From positions 62,001 through 126,000 of the forward strand of contig CAJNOI010000223.1 of the NCBI GenBank assembly GCA_905250115.1: DNA of 64,000 nucleotides. The letters run 5' to 3'. This DNA is from Adineta steineri. Its lineage: Eukaryota > Rotifera > Eurotatoria > Adinetida > Adinetidae. Of this stretch, positions 10,819 to 22,006 are shown in pieces. The notes below the pieces were generated by a model. It did no database searches and had not been told where the DNA came from. It worked only from the letters and a program-made list of their open reading frames with translations. Numbering within the stretch: the stretch's first letter is position 1; the number at the start of each line of letters is the position of its first letter. The position numbers were made by a program, and so were the translations under genes.

Positions 10819-11815
10819 CAGTGATTGGATACTGAGTACATTACTTAGTACTTTTTGTACTAAGTCCTTAAAAATTCAGAATACTTAGTACATTTTTGTA
10901 GTACAAGTACAAATACTTAAGTATATTGTACTTAAGTACATGTGTACTTAGTACATGTACTAGAGTACATTTGTACTAGTACTGTACTAAGTACAATGTA
11001 CTTAAAGAAATCTTTTCTGTTTCAAATCAATGTTATTAGTTTTCCCATTTGTGTTTTATCAGGTTAAAAATATACTTCTGTATGCTTTTTACCTATTCGA
11101 CATCGTTTAAATATTCAAATATTGCTTACAATATTTAAAACGTTTGTTATACATGAAAATAAATATCAAAATCTCATGAATTTATTTTAGTGTAACATTT
11201 GTTTCTAAACTGATATTACTTTATTGTTAGGATATTTTTTCCTCAAAAGCCTTTCATTAAATTCGCTTTTATACAAGGTTGTGATAGCCTGCGATGACAA
11301 ATAAAGTAAGATGTTTTAATAAAAAACTAAAATATTTATTAATTAAAAAATGAAGTTTATCTTGAGGGTGTCAGTGCGGATATATTATATTTATCTCACA
11401 CTTGCACACACTACACTCACATCTTCAAGCGGCTCTGTTATGCCACTTCTCGATAAAAGTCTTATTTGTCTAACTCATTGTTATCAATCGTAAAATAGAA
11501 ATCTCATTAATTTTATGCTGATAAATATGAAAATGGGATGATGTTACTGTTATGCCTCTTTTATTTTCGCTACTACAGATGTCATTATGTTACAGATTAC
11601 GAAATATTGATGTATGAATACTAATCAAACCTAAACATAAGATTATACTTAAGTACATTGTACTAAGTACAGTACTAGAACAAATGTACTCTAGTACATG
11701 TACTAAGTACACATGTACTTAAGTATATTGTACTTAAGTACAAGTACGTAGTACATTTGTTAAGTAAAAAGTAATTGTACTTGTACTTAATGTACTTGTA
11801 CTTGTCCAATCACTG
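10819..11815. mobile_element. hAT-like non-autonomous element, family B
   Basis: The left terminus CAGTGATTGGATA matches the inverted right terminus (TCCAATCACTG). An exact 8-bp target duplication ATGTGGAT lies at 10811-10818 and 11816-11823. Both arms, about 170 bp, consist of overlapping palindromic GTACTTAAGTAC / TTAGTACATGTACT motifs. The AT-rich middle (about 11010-11640) codes for nothing recognisable and contains a G-rich hairpin at 11361-11429. The features fit hAT, with transposase-binding-like subterminal repeats. Confidence 0.8.
11361..11429. repeat. Telomere-like hairpin nested in hAT family B
   Basis: CTTGAGGGTGTCAGTGCGGAT is followed by the inverted arm CACTACACTCACATCTTCAAG. 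It lies inside the non-coding core of the element at 10819-11815. Confidence 0.55.
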
Positions 11816-11823
11816 ATGTGGAT

Positions 11824-12439
11824 GTAGTTATTGATGAAAGTATGAACGCCATATTCACAAGACCAATAATCGCACCATTTATATTCACTATACTATTAGA
11901 TGAACAATTTAGTCGTTCTATTTTCGTCGATCTAATTACTTCACCCACTAAATGAAGTGTTGAGTTGTGCCCGACGTTAATGAGAGAGACAGTAGTTATC
12001 ATACAATCTGTTTTACTTTTTTTAATCTATTTGGCAAAAGAATTAAGCTTGGGATCGAATAAGTGTTATCTAGTGGTGATCAAGTATGAATGCGAATATG
12101 AAAAATGCACTCATGCAAAGATTTTAGTTAAAGAATATAATTGTTTAGAAGACGAAGAACAATTGAAAATCCATAACATGATTGGCTATGTGCAATAATT
12201 AAGGCGTTTACATGAATATCAAATAGTTTATGATTAGCTAAATGAGACATTGAAATATTATACTCTATCATAGTTATGTTTTATATTTTTGAATTTATGA
12301 ACCATTTTAATGATTCTTTCAATTTTGTCGTCAAATACACATTGTCCAATGCTTCAGAAGTTATATATACACAACATCAACTTTAATCTTTCATCTGCTT
12401 TCAATGTGTTTTATTTTAAGTGTGCTCATTGATTACAAG
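11824..12439. other. Intergenic, short open frames only
   Basis: Open frames exist on both strands (for example 11965-12198 on plus and 11900-12002 on minus), but none shows a recognisable family, and they overlap one another. Nothing is called. Confidence 0.45.
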
Positions 12440-12898
12440 TCAGACAAAGATCTCACGGCTATGATGTTTTCGTGGCCTGTTTTGTCCACAGTTGCCATTT
12501 CCACAACATTCACTTGGACCAGGCCATGTAAATATATTACCAATACAAAATAAAACAGCTTTATTGCATCGAGCGCATGGTTCAAACAGAGCAACACCAG
12601 GAATCCCTATGTAAATATCGAACAACATATATAATTCAATTAAACATAATCAAATTTACTTACACGACCAACTCCAGCTGTTCGCCCGACATCCATATCT
12701 CTTAAAGCATTCATCATGCCAATCACAACATCGACCCTTTGGACCACAACTCGGAATAATCGCATCGCAACCGTGATTATCTCTTGTTTGAAACATCATT
12801 CTCATCAAAACATTGTCATTTGTATATTTTGAAGAATAATCAGCACATACACAAAATATTGTATGACTAACAAAAACAATTATTGTTGATAATTGCAT
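12440..12898 (-). CDS. Secreted phospholipase A2-like enzyme
   Basis: Two exons, 12898-12664 and 12606-12440, are separated by a 57-bp GTAAGT...CATAG intron; the spliced product is 133 aa. A signal peptide covers about residues 1-19 (hydrophobic, ending FCVCA). The central motif CCDWHDECFKRYG is the PLA2 active-site helix, with the His-Asp pair and paired cysteines. The upstream CGPKG would be in the calcium-loop position but is a shortened form compared with group I/II enzymes. The second exon is Cys-rich (CARC, CIG, ECCGNGNC), indicating several disulfides. The expected reaction is hydrolysis of the sn-2 ester of phospholipids outside the cell. A digestive or defence role is possible but is not shown by the sequence. 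Confidence 0.8.
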
Positions 12899-13084
12899 TT
12901 TGTACTATTCAAAAACAGATCCAACGAAAATGATTCTTAATACTTCATTTCTTTTCATTGTCATCGGATGCTAAATCCCTGTGTATATATATATGATATC
13001 ATCATGCAGTGGTATTGCACTAAAACGAAATATGATTCCCAACCTCAAGAGTTACCTTTATAATATTCAAAAATAGCGATGAAA

Positions 13085-13393
13085 TTACAAAAAACACAAA
13101 TATTCAGCTGCTTCATTTTTCAATTTCACCATTTCGATATTTTTCTTTAAATGTAAACTTCTTGGATGATTTGGAGGCAGAGCATTACTATAATCTTTCT
13201 TGCGATCGTATGTCATACCGATGGTCCCATACAGAACACTAAATTCAACGTGGTTGTCTGGCAGTTTTTGACGATATACAAAGAAATATGATAGCACACG
13301 ATTGTATGCGGAAGTAAAACTGAGACAAACAATGAACTCATATCTGCTTATCAATCCTCCGTATATAGCACCAGGTTGAATAGGTTGAGTCAA
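13085..13393 (-). pseudogene. Decayed TPR-protein fragment
   Basis: A 102-codon frame contains the phrase LPDNHVEFSVLYGTIGMTYD, which matches the start of a kinesin-light-chain-like tetratricopeptide repeat. It then jumps to ALPPNHPRSL, the link into the next repeat, as if most of one repeat were deleted. No full TPR is present and no start context is convincing. It reads as a remnant of the large TPR families of rotifers. A very short functional protein cannot be excluded. Confidence 0.45.
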
Positions 13394-14406
13394 TAGAAAA
13401 CGCTGTGTTTTTTAATCTTTGTACGAGAAAGCAAATTCGTAAAGTCACGCATCTCATCGATGAAAGTAAAAAATTTGACATTAACAGTATTTTGTCATTT
13501 CAAAAGATAGAGTTTATGTTTGAGATTTATCTGTTTCACAGTCAGTAACACTTTTCTATATATTTATCATCAACAACGTCTTTCATAATACTAAACGTTT
13601 TCTTCCGTTACTACGTGTTCTCATTCACTATGAATAGACATATAACGTAGTAATCTCGACATCTCTTAATAATTTAATATTCTATTCAGGTTAATTATGG
13701 TGTTTATTATTTCATACTAAATGGTTATGATAGACAATGCATAGTACCATTACTCTTCTAAATAATCGAAAATTACTTGATAAACTTTTCAGCAAGCTAT
13801 AATATTTTGATATATAGAAATGAGAAAAATTCATTAAGAATAATGTTTACTTTCTCTTAAAGTAATTATAGTTGTTTATAATCTTCGATGTTCTCTATCA
13901 AGATTGATTGATCAATAAGATGACGTTTTCATTTCGTTTACTACTAGTCTATTAGTGACATTTTCATTGATTAATTCATTAAAATTGCTGTTTTTCTCTT
14001 CCAAGCTAAATATATCTTTCATTATTTCTTAACAATACCAAAAAAACTTATTACTGATATAAGTCAAGAAACACTTGAATCGAAGATTGTTTCGACAAAA
14101 CTAAAAGAAATCTAAGTGAGCGTTAATAACAGTTAGAAGATATCGAGACAGATTGTTTAGTTTTGTATTAACTAGATTATTCGGATGAATAAAGACGGAA
14201 ATTAAGTTGAATATATACTGGAAAATTAAAAAAAAACAAGTTAGCAGAAAATAAAATAAATACTCTAACTATTGTGTAGTTTATTCTTACTTTATCTGAC
14301 TGAATAGTCTTCATATACTGTAATATTTCTTATCAAACAGCTAAGCACAGTGTGAAACAATTCATAACTGTGTAGCTCATCAAGTGTAACATCTCTCTCG
14401 ATAAAT
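13394..14406. other. Intergenic, nothing seen
   Basis: AT-rich spacer of about 1 kb between the TPR remnant and the GPCR gene. No coding frame, no clear TATA box and no repeat with paired arms was noticed. Confidence 0.5.
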
Positions 14407-15369
14407 ATGTCTTCATCATCCGAGATCCTATCTATACTGGCTTCCGTACAAACATATTTATATCAATTTATTTGTCCAATTTTTATGCTAATGGGTACTG
14501 TCGGTTGTGGAATAAATTTAATCGTATTCACTCGAAAAAATCTACGAAAAAATCCATGTTCAATCTATTTCATCGCATATAATGTTGCTAATTTAGGATT
14601 CATTTATGCTTTGTTATTATCTGCAACGATAGAAGAAGGATATAATATTGATGTTAGTATTCAGAGTCTGATCATTTGTCGTCTACGTCTATATACTGGT
14701 ATTTTATTCGATGTTCTCAGTCCATTCTATTTGATTTTGGCTTCGATCGATCGAATATTGGTCACTTCACAGGATGCACTCGTTCGACAAAAAAGTACTC
14801 GACGTCTAGCTCTTCTAAGTGTGATAGGTGGGACATTATTTTGGACATTGTTTCAAAGTCATGCATTAGTATTAACAAATATTATCCAACTGGGTCCTAA
14901 TCTATTTGTTTGTTATTTTCAACCGGGTGTTTATTTGGATTTCTTTACTTTTTATGCGATTCTGAAACAGTTTGTATTCTTCTTACTAATGATTATATGT
15001 GGAGTATGGTCGATCAAAAATATTCGAAATCTACAACGTATTCGGATTGCTCCTGATTTATCTGTCAGTCGAACAGTTGTTGAAAATAGCTCACAAGCTA
15101 CTGCAAAGAAAGATCGTCAAATGATTCTCATGTTACTCATAGATATCATTATTTCTGCACTATTCAGTTTTGTTTATGCTATCTATCTGCTATATTTACA
15201 AATAACACAAAACTACAATAAAACGACTGATCGGATGGAAATTGAAGATCATATTGGATATTTATGTCTATTTTGTATTGGTATACCATATTGTGTTAGT
15301 TGTTATGCAAATTTAATTGTTTCGAAAACGTTTCGAAACGAAGTTAAGAAAGTATTTCTATGCGGATAA
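14407..15369 (+). CDS. Class-A-like orphan G-protein-coupled receptor
   Basis: An intronless 320-aa frame with seven hydrophobic segments. TM1 is around FICPIFMLMGTVGCGINLIVF, followed by a basic first intracellular loop (TRKNLRKNP). The end of TM3 carries ASIDRIL, the position of the DRY motif. TM6 follows a KKDRQM segment and TM7 is around CLFCIGIPYCVSCYANLIV, where the usual NPxxY is not conserved. The short C-tail ends EVKKVFLCG, with a Cys that could be palmitoylated. It resembles the many orphan peptide- or chemoreceptor-like receptors of bdelloids; ligand unknown. The first ATG at 14407 is chosen because it gives a short extracellular N-terminus just before TM1. Confidence 0.85.
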   Translation: MSSSSEILSILASVQTYLYQFICPIFMLMGTVGCGINLIVFTRKNLRKNPCSIYFIAYNVANLGFIYALLLSATIEEGYNIDVSIQSLIICRLRLYTGILFDVLSPFYLILASIDRILVTSQDALVRQKSTRRLALLSVIGGTLFWTLFQSHALVLTNIIQLGPNLFVCYFQPGVYLDFFTFYAILKQFVFFLLMIICGVWSIKNIRNLQRIRIAPDLSVSRTVVENSSQATAKKDRQMILMLLIDIIISALFSFVYAIYLLYLQITQNYNKTTDRMEIEDHIGYLCLFCIGIPYCVSCYANLIVSKTFRNEVKKVFLCG

Positions 15370-16131
15370 ACATTTTGTTTTTTTATCCAGAGCACAAAGT
15401 TTGAAGTAGACATTAACAGAACAATATCAAATTAGTTCGTTTGCGGTGATTAGCTTTATACATTCGTGTCAATTTTGTTTGTTGTATTGATGTTGTTTAG
15501 TGGATGTAACAGATTATTGCCAATAAATAAAATTCTTCTCTCTATTCTCGAATGAGATAATGACACATATTTGTCTATCGAAATGCATAGTTTATGACAT
15601 TTCATTGTGTAATCTGAGCTGTTTTGAAATATTTCATTGAAAAATGCAACTATAGTGGAATAAAAATGTTGTAAAACGATTTAATAAACAAATAGTAACT
15701 TTGACAAAAATACAAATCGAATTATTCTCTTTAAAATAATTAATTTCTATTTTAATACTAATCGACTTTCAACAATTTATTATAGAGAATTAAGATATAT
15801 TCCTTTTTGTTAAATCAAAATTCGATCTATATTGCGAGTAGGTTAACTGTATTTTATCACATCATTGGTCTTATCTAAGATGAAATGAAAGCACTAAATC
15901 GTATATCTGTTGTATTATTTAAGGTTTGATTGAGAAGCTAAACAATAACAATGATGTAATTTTATCTGATGACTCAAACAAAATATCAATCTTTATATTT
16001 TAATGTTGTGAAGATTGTATGAATAACATTTTTATTGAGTCATTGATGGGAAAATGATTTTTTATCAATGTAATATTGTATTACAATGATGAAAAGGTCA
16101 TTATACTTTATCGGTACTACCACTACAGATG
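15370..16131. other. Intergenic, nothing seen
   Basis: AT-rich spacer holding the 3' region of the GPCR gene (AATAAA near 15524) and the upstream region of the glycine-rich peptide gene. No other feature noticed. Confidence 0.45.
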
Positions 16132-16140
16132 TATATAAAA
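16132..16140 (+). promoter_or_regulatory. TATA box of the glycine-rich peptide gene
   Basis: TATATAAAA stands about 75 bp upstream of the ATG at 16214. This leaves room for a short 5' leader and argues for the downstream ATG. Confidence 0.5.
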
Positions 16141-16213
16141 GGACTAGTAAATCACATTGAAAAGCATCATTTTCATACGATTAACAAATATTCGATCAAT
16201 AATTAAACTTATT

Positions 16214-16691
16214 ATGTCTTCTATAAGATATATGGCTTGTTATTACTTATTAATTTTCTGTATTGTTGCCGAGGGATTACCAAGATATCGTCGACAAGGT
16301 CTAGGACAATCTGCTATGGAACAATCTCTTAATTCTGCTCGCACAGGAAGTGTATGTACAAAATAAATACATCTCTAATTAATGACTTTCCTTTTTTATT
16401 TTAATCAGTGGTCTCATAATATACAAGCTAGTGGTAGTATGAATAATTTCAAAAATTATCAGTATGGCGGACAAATTGGAGTTGGTATTCCAGTCTATAA
16501 TAGAGGATATAATAAACCATCAGTTGGTTTGGGTGCAGCTATGAGTGGTGGATACGCAAGGTATAATGTAAGTTTTCAATCATGAATTTCTTGTCCTATT
16601 CTCGGTTTCCTATATTCAGGGTCAAAGGTCTGCAGCAAAACCAGAATGGGGTGTTGGTGTTGGTGTCAAAATTCCATTTGGTCGTGGTTAA
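16214..16691 (+). CDS. Small secreted glycine-rich peptide precursor
   Basis: Three exons, 16214-16351, 16409-16567 and 16620-16691, with phase-0 introns of 57 and 52 bp encode 122 aa. The N-terminus is a signal peptide (YMACYYLLIFCIVAEG). Next is a basic RYRR site suited to furin-like cleavage. The mature part is Gly/Asn/Tyr-rich with alternating small residues (GGQIGVGIPVYNRGY, then VGLGAAMSGGYARYN) and ends in VGVGVKIPFGRG. A signal peptide, dibasic propeptide and glycine-rich beta-type domain is the layout of attacin/diptericin-like antimicrobial peptides, but no family match can be asserted. A structural secreted protein is the main alternative. An in-frame ATG at 16157 would put 19 residues ahead of the signal peptide; I prefer 16214. 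Confidence 0.7.
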
Positions 16692-17015
16692 ATATTTTTT
16701 ATTTTTCTAATTATAAAGAATTATTTTTCCTATGAATAAAATACAAACTTCTTTTTCGAAACTGAAGAAAAACGTTAAACTAGCAGATTTGTTACGAATT
16801 AATCGAATAATGAACAGTTTAAATTATTAAAACAATCACCATCCTTATTCTCATATACTGATCAAAGTTAGAAGTATAAAAAATCAGCAGTGTTCAGATT
16901 TACGCGAAAGAAAAATTTTGAAAAATACCGAAGTTTTTCATCACCATCCATTGTCACATAAAGATTCATACAATAATATATCAATTAATTATAACGCATA
17001 TTTCAAAAATTCTAT
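16692..17015. other. Intergenic, nothing seen
   Basis: This holds the 3' region of the glycine-rich peptide gene (AATAAAA near 16735) and AT-rich spacer. No further feature. Confidence 0.45.
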
Positions 17016-17278
17016 ATCGAACCGTCTATACCGTCAACTACACAAGAAGCTTTGGAACTTTTCGAAGTTCCTAGACACCATATTACATATCCGAAATAGA
17101 GTACAGATAGATAACCTGTGAAGCAACGAAAGGAACTCTAAAAATTTTTCAGGAGACTCCCCCAATCACTGCGAAAGATGGTACAGTTTATCAAATAGAA
17201 GTAACGTATAGCAAGCGTGCAGCGAAGACACAAAACTTAGAAATTACCAGGAAATTTCAGATATTAGTCAAGAAATAA
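17016..17278 (+). pseudogene. Decayed coding fragment, family unknown
   Basis: Two adjacent short frames look protein-like. Frame one (17016-17099) reads IEPSIPSTTQEALELFEVPR and a little further, then TAG. Frame two (17114-17278) reads KGTLKIFQETPPITAKDG, then VYQIEVTYSKRAAKTQN, and ends KFQILVKK before TAA. They are in different frames with no splice sites between them. The composition is unlike random AT-rich DNA. I cannot name the family. It looks like the 3' end of a gene that has lost its frame. Confidence 0.35.
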
Positions 17279-17383
17279 TGAGTAATACTATATACATCGA
17301 ATATATATGACGAATAAAAGAAAAAAAGAAATCACCAGGAAATTTCAAATATTAGTCAAGAAATAATGACTGATACTATATAT
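17241..17383. repeat. 88-bp-period tandem duplication
   Basis: The segment AAATTACCAGGAAATTTCAG onward (17241-17295) recurs with few changes at 17329-17383. The first copy includes the last codons of the decayed coding fragment, so the duplication copied its 3' end. Confidence 0.6.
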
Positions 17384-18092
17384 CAGAAATTAACTCGAAA
17401 TTTTGTTATAATTTCTATATTGTCTTCTTACTTCCTACCCTATGCGTTATGTGTCTGAAATTATCTAAAAGTTTTTGAGGTAAGTGGATGTGCTTTTAGT
17501 ATTTTTTGTGGTTGATGGGGAACTGGAAATTTGCTCTGAGTGAAAATCTAAACATACCTCATCAGGGGGCACTTTTGAAAATGATTCATAGAAAATTGGC
17601 TAAGAGAACGAGCACATGTGTATATATTAGTAAGCATGCAAATATATAAATCGTGACGAAAGAAATGATGAATGCATACGCAACATTATTGAAAGGAAGT
17701 GACTATAAACAGGTAAGAGTAAATATAATTGACAAAGTAAGAATGAGAAAAAATGAAAACGTGTTTGTTTTTATTAAAAAGAGTCATATCAATGTGTATA
17801 TATATATATATAATATTATTCTACGAATTTTTAAGATTCACTTCTAATATGATGTCTGTCATACAATCAGACATCGCGAATCGTGTCAAGTTCTCCAATA
17901 TCTTATATCAATTGTTCAGTAGAACCGGCCAGTTTTTCGTCACTACACTTAATCCTATTTTTACTGCAATCAATAAACGTGGCATTACTGCGACGAATTC
18001 TTTCTCATTGATACAGCAAAAACCGTAAGTTTGATAAACGCTGTCAAAATATTTGTATAGAAAATAATTTCTTTTCTACTCAATTAACATCA
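17279..18092. other. Intergenic or 5' region of the F-box gene
   Basis: At 17849-18024 there is an exon-like frame (MMSVIQSDIANRV...FSLIQQKP) followed by a perfect GTAAGT donor. The only nearby acceptor (GTATAG before 18061) would join it to the F-box frame out of phase. It may be an upstream exon of a decayed start, or a separate short exon. Confidence 0.35.
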
Positions 18093-19923
18093 TTGGAATC
18101 ACTTCCTTCTGAACTCTTCTATCATGAGATTTTCATCTATCTGAATTCTGTTGAACTGATCGATGCATTTTTTAATATCAATAGTCGCTTTCATAATCTA
18201 ATCTATGCCTATCTCTATCAACATGTTGATCTAGATTCGATTTCTTGGGAGCTTACACATCGTTACTGTTATTCTCAAGATAACTGGATTCCAATCCAAG
18301 TTAATGGTAAGTCTAGTCTCCTACTTTGTAGACACCATTTTATTTAGAAACCTGTTCGATTCTTCTAGAGATGGCAAACTTCAATCTCACTCGTATTCAA
18401 TTTACATTGACATCAATTCAATGTAACTACAATCAACTTCGTCAGTTATTTCCATTATCATACAAAGATTTTAGCATTCTCTATCCGCAGTTACGTGCTC
18501 TTTCGATTCAGGATATCTTGGTTTCAAAAAGAAGTACCGGTCGAATTCACTTCTATCTAAGAATATTTATTAAGAAACTGCACACCTTGCGACTCAATTA
18601 TACTTTTTCGTCATCTTCAAAATCTCCTTTACAGTGTTCAAAACTATTTTTATCGTCAAATTGCACACTAAAATCATTGTCTATTGAAAATCGTTTAGTG
18701 TATTCATTACATCTGTATCAATTGGAACATTTGAATATTGAACTAGATAATGAAAACGACTTACATTCATTATTACTGTATAGTCTACCAAACGTTAAGA
18801 CTTTAAAAGTTAACTTAACATCATATGTAGAGTCAACATTACTGAATGTTATGAATTCTAATACTCGTAACATCTCTTTACATTTGAAGGAATTCGAGTT
18901 GAAAAGTTACACTGCTTCTTTTAACTACAGAGCGTTGGAATCATTAATTTTGAATTTCAGTCGATCATTGAAGGTATTAACATTCAACTTGTATACGCGT
19001 TTACTGGATTCGACTGCAATTGATGGTCAACGATTAGGTGAGTTGATAGATACAGATGAGAATCAACTGGAATGTTGACGATAACTTATTCTCATTTATT
19101 TTATTATTTAGAAAATAATCTAGTCTCAAATTTACCACATCTAGAAAGATTCAATTGCAGTTTTTGGTTCATTTTTCCGTCAGATCTTTTTCCATCTCTG
19201 CTCGATGTTCAACTGTATCTTGATACATTTAAGACTGATTTCTGGATATCATCACAATGCTTTCCACCAGTCTACTGTTTTTATAAACAAACTGAAACGG
19301 AATCGTACACTACTAGTTTCGTGATGCAGTCATTGCCACAAATAGAATGTTCATATGATTTGTTTCCTTCTTCTGTACCTTTAATCTACCTTTCTAACAG
19401 AGGTAATATGTATCATCTAAAAGATGTCAGTCAAATACGTGTTAAAGATGATAATTTATCAACTGAATTTGTTCAATCTGCTAGTGATCTCTTCCCGAAC
19501 TTGGAACACATCACATTTTCTAATTGCTGTATTACATCTACCATTAACAATTGGAATGGTACTTCGATAATGACGTCAGTAACATATATTACGTTCAAGA
19601 ATGAATTCCCAACTTCCGAGGGTCTGAAAAGGATACTTTTCATATTCCCAAATTTACATATTATAGAATCACATTCATATAAGAGTCGAAAATACTCTAG
19701 CCTACGTCAAGAAAATGATCTGATTGGAGTTAGAGAAAAAATAAAGAAATTTGTTGGTTACCAATGCGGATCGAAAAAAACGAGTAAGTAAACATACTCT
19801 CTATCAATTACTTATTGTTATCTTATTTTAATTTCATTTTCTCTTCTAGTCTCGACAGCTCAACAATATTTGAAACTATTATTTCCAAATGCCACAATCC
19901 TTTTATATGCAACAGCGTATTAG
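18093..19923 (+). CDS. F-box / leucine-rich-like protein
   Basis: Four exons, 18093-18306, 18369-19037, 19112-19783 and 19850-19923, join in phase for about 542 codons. The N-terminus LESLPSELFYHEIFIYLNSV is an F-box helix, with the LP-E motif and the hydrophobic pattern that binds Skp1. The rest is made of loosely repeated Leu-rich segments (LEHLNIELDN, LPNVKTLKVNL, LPHLERFNCSF, FPNLEHITFSN), as in degenerate LRR substrate-binding arms. The likely role is a substrate adaptor of an SCF ubiquitin ligase. The start is uncertain: the frame opens with TTG at 18093 where family members would normally have an upstream Met, and no in-frame ATG is available before the F-box. The start may have been lost or lie in an unrecognised exon. 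Confidence 0.7.
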
Positions 19924-21078
19924 CACTGAAATTGATAGGATTACTATGTACTACTGCTAACCGTCTACCAGACATTTTTGATAGTATACGTATTATATAA
20001 AAAAATATAATGATAGCCTGGACAAATTGAAATGATTAAAATACAGCAGTCTTGCGGTTGAGAAACTTCATCTATTACAATAGTTTCTTATGCAAATAAT
20101 CTTTTCTTTTTATTCATTAAGTTGTGTACAATAATAGCGTCATACAAACTATATTTTGAGAGAAAAGTTTATCAGCCAGAAAACTGATCGTCATTATTTA
20201 ATATTCGGTTTTTATCATAATATCTGACGAGAAATACTCTTCAGTTAGACCTAATTATGTAATATAAAATAATTTAAAAAAAAACGAGTGTCGAATTGAT
20301 CGATGACTGTGGTCTGGATAGACCGAAAGTAATGCTTCTGTCTCATAACTTTTGAGTTGTGTTAGTCATCGATCACGGCTCGTCTCTTTCTTTTCTTATC
20401 GAAATCATACTTAAGTTGTATATGTTTATAGATGGTGTAATTCTTTTTTTTCCTTCATTAGATTACAACACACAATATTCATATTGTGAAATTTCAAAGA
20501 TACAAAGAAAAATAAAACAAAAATGTTTGTTAACCGACATAGGATTCGAACTGTCGTATGATTATAAACGAATAGCTGAATGTAATTGTCTTATCTTCAC
20601 CACATCCATGCTCAAGAAATTAAATCAATATTTTCGTTGTTAAACTATTTTGAATATATACATGTCTTATATTACTTCATATGATGTTATTAAGTGTATA
20701 GCATAATTACAATATACAAACGACTCGTTAATATGAAACGAAAGAAGAAAAAAAAAGAGACTAACGGATTGAGGTATCAACAAACACTAAATAGTATCGT
20801 TTATATTCTTCTTTTTCTTCATATAATATAAAAAGAAAAGTCACATGGTGATCAATGATGAAAAAGACAAAGGTATATTTGTTATTAATACTAGTTTGAT
20901 AATACACAAGGTAAGTAATAAGTGAGATATATCTGATATACAAGTATATACAATACACGTGTATCTTTGAGTGATTCACACCATCAATGAACTTTTGCAT
21001 GGAATCTAAAGTTTTTAATATTTTCTCTCTTTCTTCTATTTTTAAATAATTTATAGATATGCTACTGTTTTAAAATCA
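19924..21078. other. Intergenic with one palindromic hairpin
   Basis: At about 20297-20374, GATCGATGACT pairs with AGTCATCGATC across a loop of about 55 bp. Small frames downstream (20359-20643) show no known family. Nothing else is supported. Confidence 0.4.
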
Positions 21079-22006
21079 ATGTTTGCACGAAAATTAGTTA
21101 TTTTTGGTTCAATTATTTTTTCAATTTGTTTCCTCATAAATGTGTTTCTTCGTACCAAATTTTTGCAACCAACACGCCATTGTGAAGAACAAATAAATGT
21201 GTCGAAAATAGAAACTTATGAGACGTACATGAATCAGATATGTTCTCATATGTTGAAGCATTCAGATATATTAAATAATAGTGATATATCGATACATATT
21301 AACGTACCTAGAACGGTATCTCGACTCAGTGAATCGAGTGTTAACTCCTTGTGAACATATGATCGGAATGAATGTTGTTCGAGCCTTTTCTGCTTTTTGC
21401 GAACGCTATAAGATTACGTACTGGATGATGGATGGGTCTATTGCTGGTTCAGTCTGCCACTGGGATATCATTCCTTGGAATCGAGATTTTGACTTTTTCG
21501 TACCTAAAAATGACAGAGAACTTCTTGAACGTCAATTTCCGATAGAGCAACATGAGCAAGGTAAGTTAAAGCATGGACCAACAAAGATTTTTCCTGAGTC
21601 AAAATCGAAAGTAATCCCTTCTAAAAGACGTTATCCGTTTATTGATATATTTTACTATGACGAGAACAAAACTCATATTTGGGATCATAAGCAATGTTGT
21701 CATCATAATATTAGTAAATCTGTTGTATTTCCGTTAAGTATTCGTCCACTTGGTTCTCTATGGCTTCCTGCTCCACGAAATCCATTCGGCTATTTTCAAG
21801 AGTTGCATCCACCTTTATTTTCTCATGTGGAAAGTGAATGTCATGTCAGAGGCTACGCCGCGAATATAGTGAAAGTAATGTTTGAACCACCGATGATTGT
21901 ACAATGCGAAACTCTTTCTCGAATGTATCCATTTGTAGAAAGAACAAAGAATAATATAGAACGTCTTATACTTGATGGAGAAGTTTTACAAACAATGTCA
22001 ACTTAA
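21079..22006 (+). CDS. LicD-family protein, membrane-anchored, with a frame break
   Basis: The 5' frame (ATG 21079) encodes a type II signal anchor (LVIFGSIIFSICFLINVFL) and a short lumenal stem. The LicD/fukutin-type nucleotidyltransferase domain follows in a different frame from about 21282: YWMMDGSIAGS, then HWDIIPWNRDFDFF with the Asp residues expected to bind metal, and YPFIDIFYY with the downstream Asp. It ends at TAA 22004-22006. LicD-type enzymes transfer phospho-sugar-alcohol or phosphocholine groups to glycans. The two parts differ by one frame. A 40-bp intron (21242-21281, GTTCTC...ATAG) would join them but has a weak donor; otherwise this is a frameshift allele. The domain itself is uninterrupted. 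Confidence 0.65.

Noticed and set aside
11787-12198. Overlapping open frames on both strands downstream of hAT family B
   Set aside because: They contradict one another, start within transposon sequence on one strand, and resemble no family.
20297-20374. Palindrome GATCGATGACT / AGTCATCGATC as a structured RNA
   Set aside because: Only one 11-bp stem with a long AT-rich loop. No further structure, promoter or copy in the window supports an RNA gene.
20535-20580. GGATTCGAACT-like word, resembling a tRNA B box on the minus strand
   Set aside because: The flanking bases do not form a T-stem, acceptor stem or anticodon arm, so no tRNA is called.
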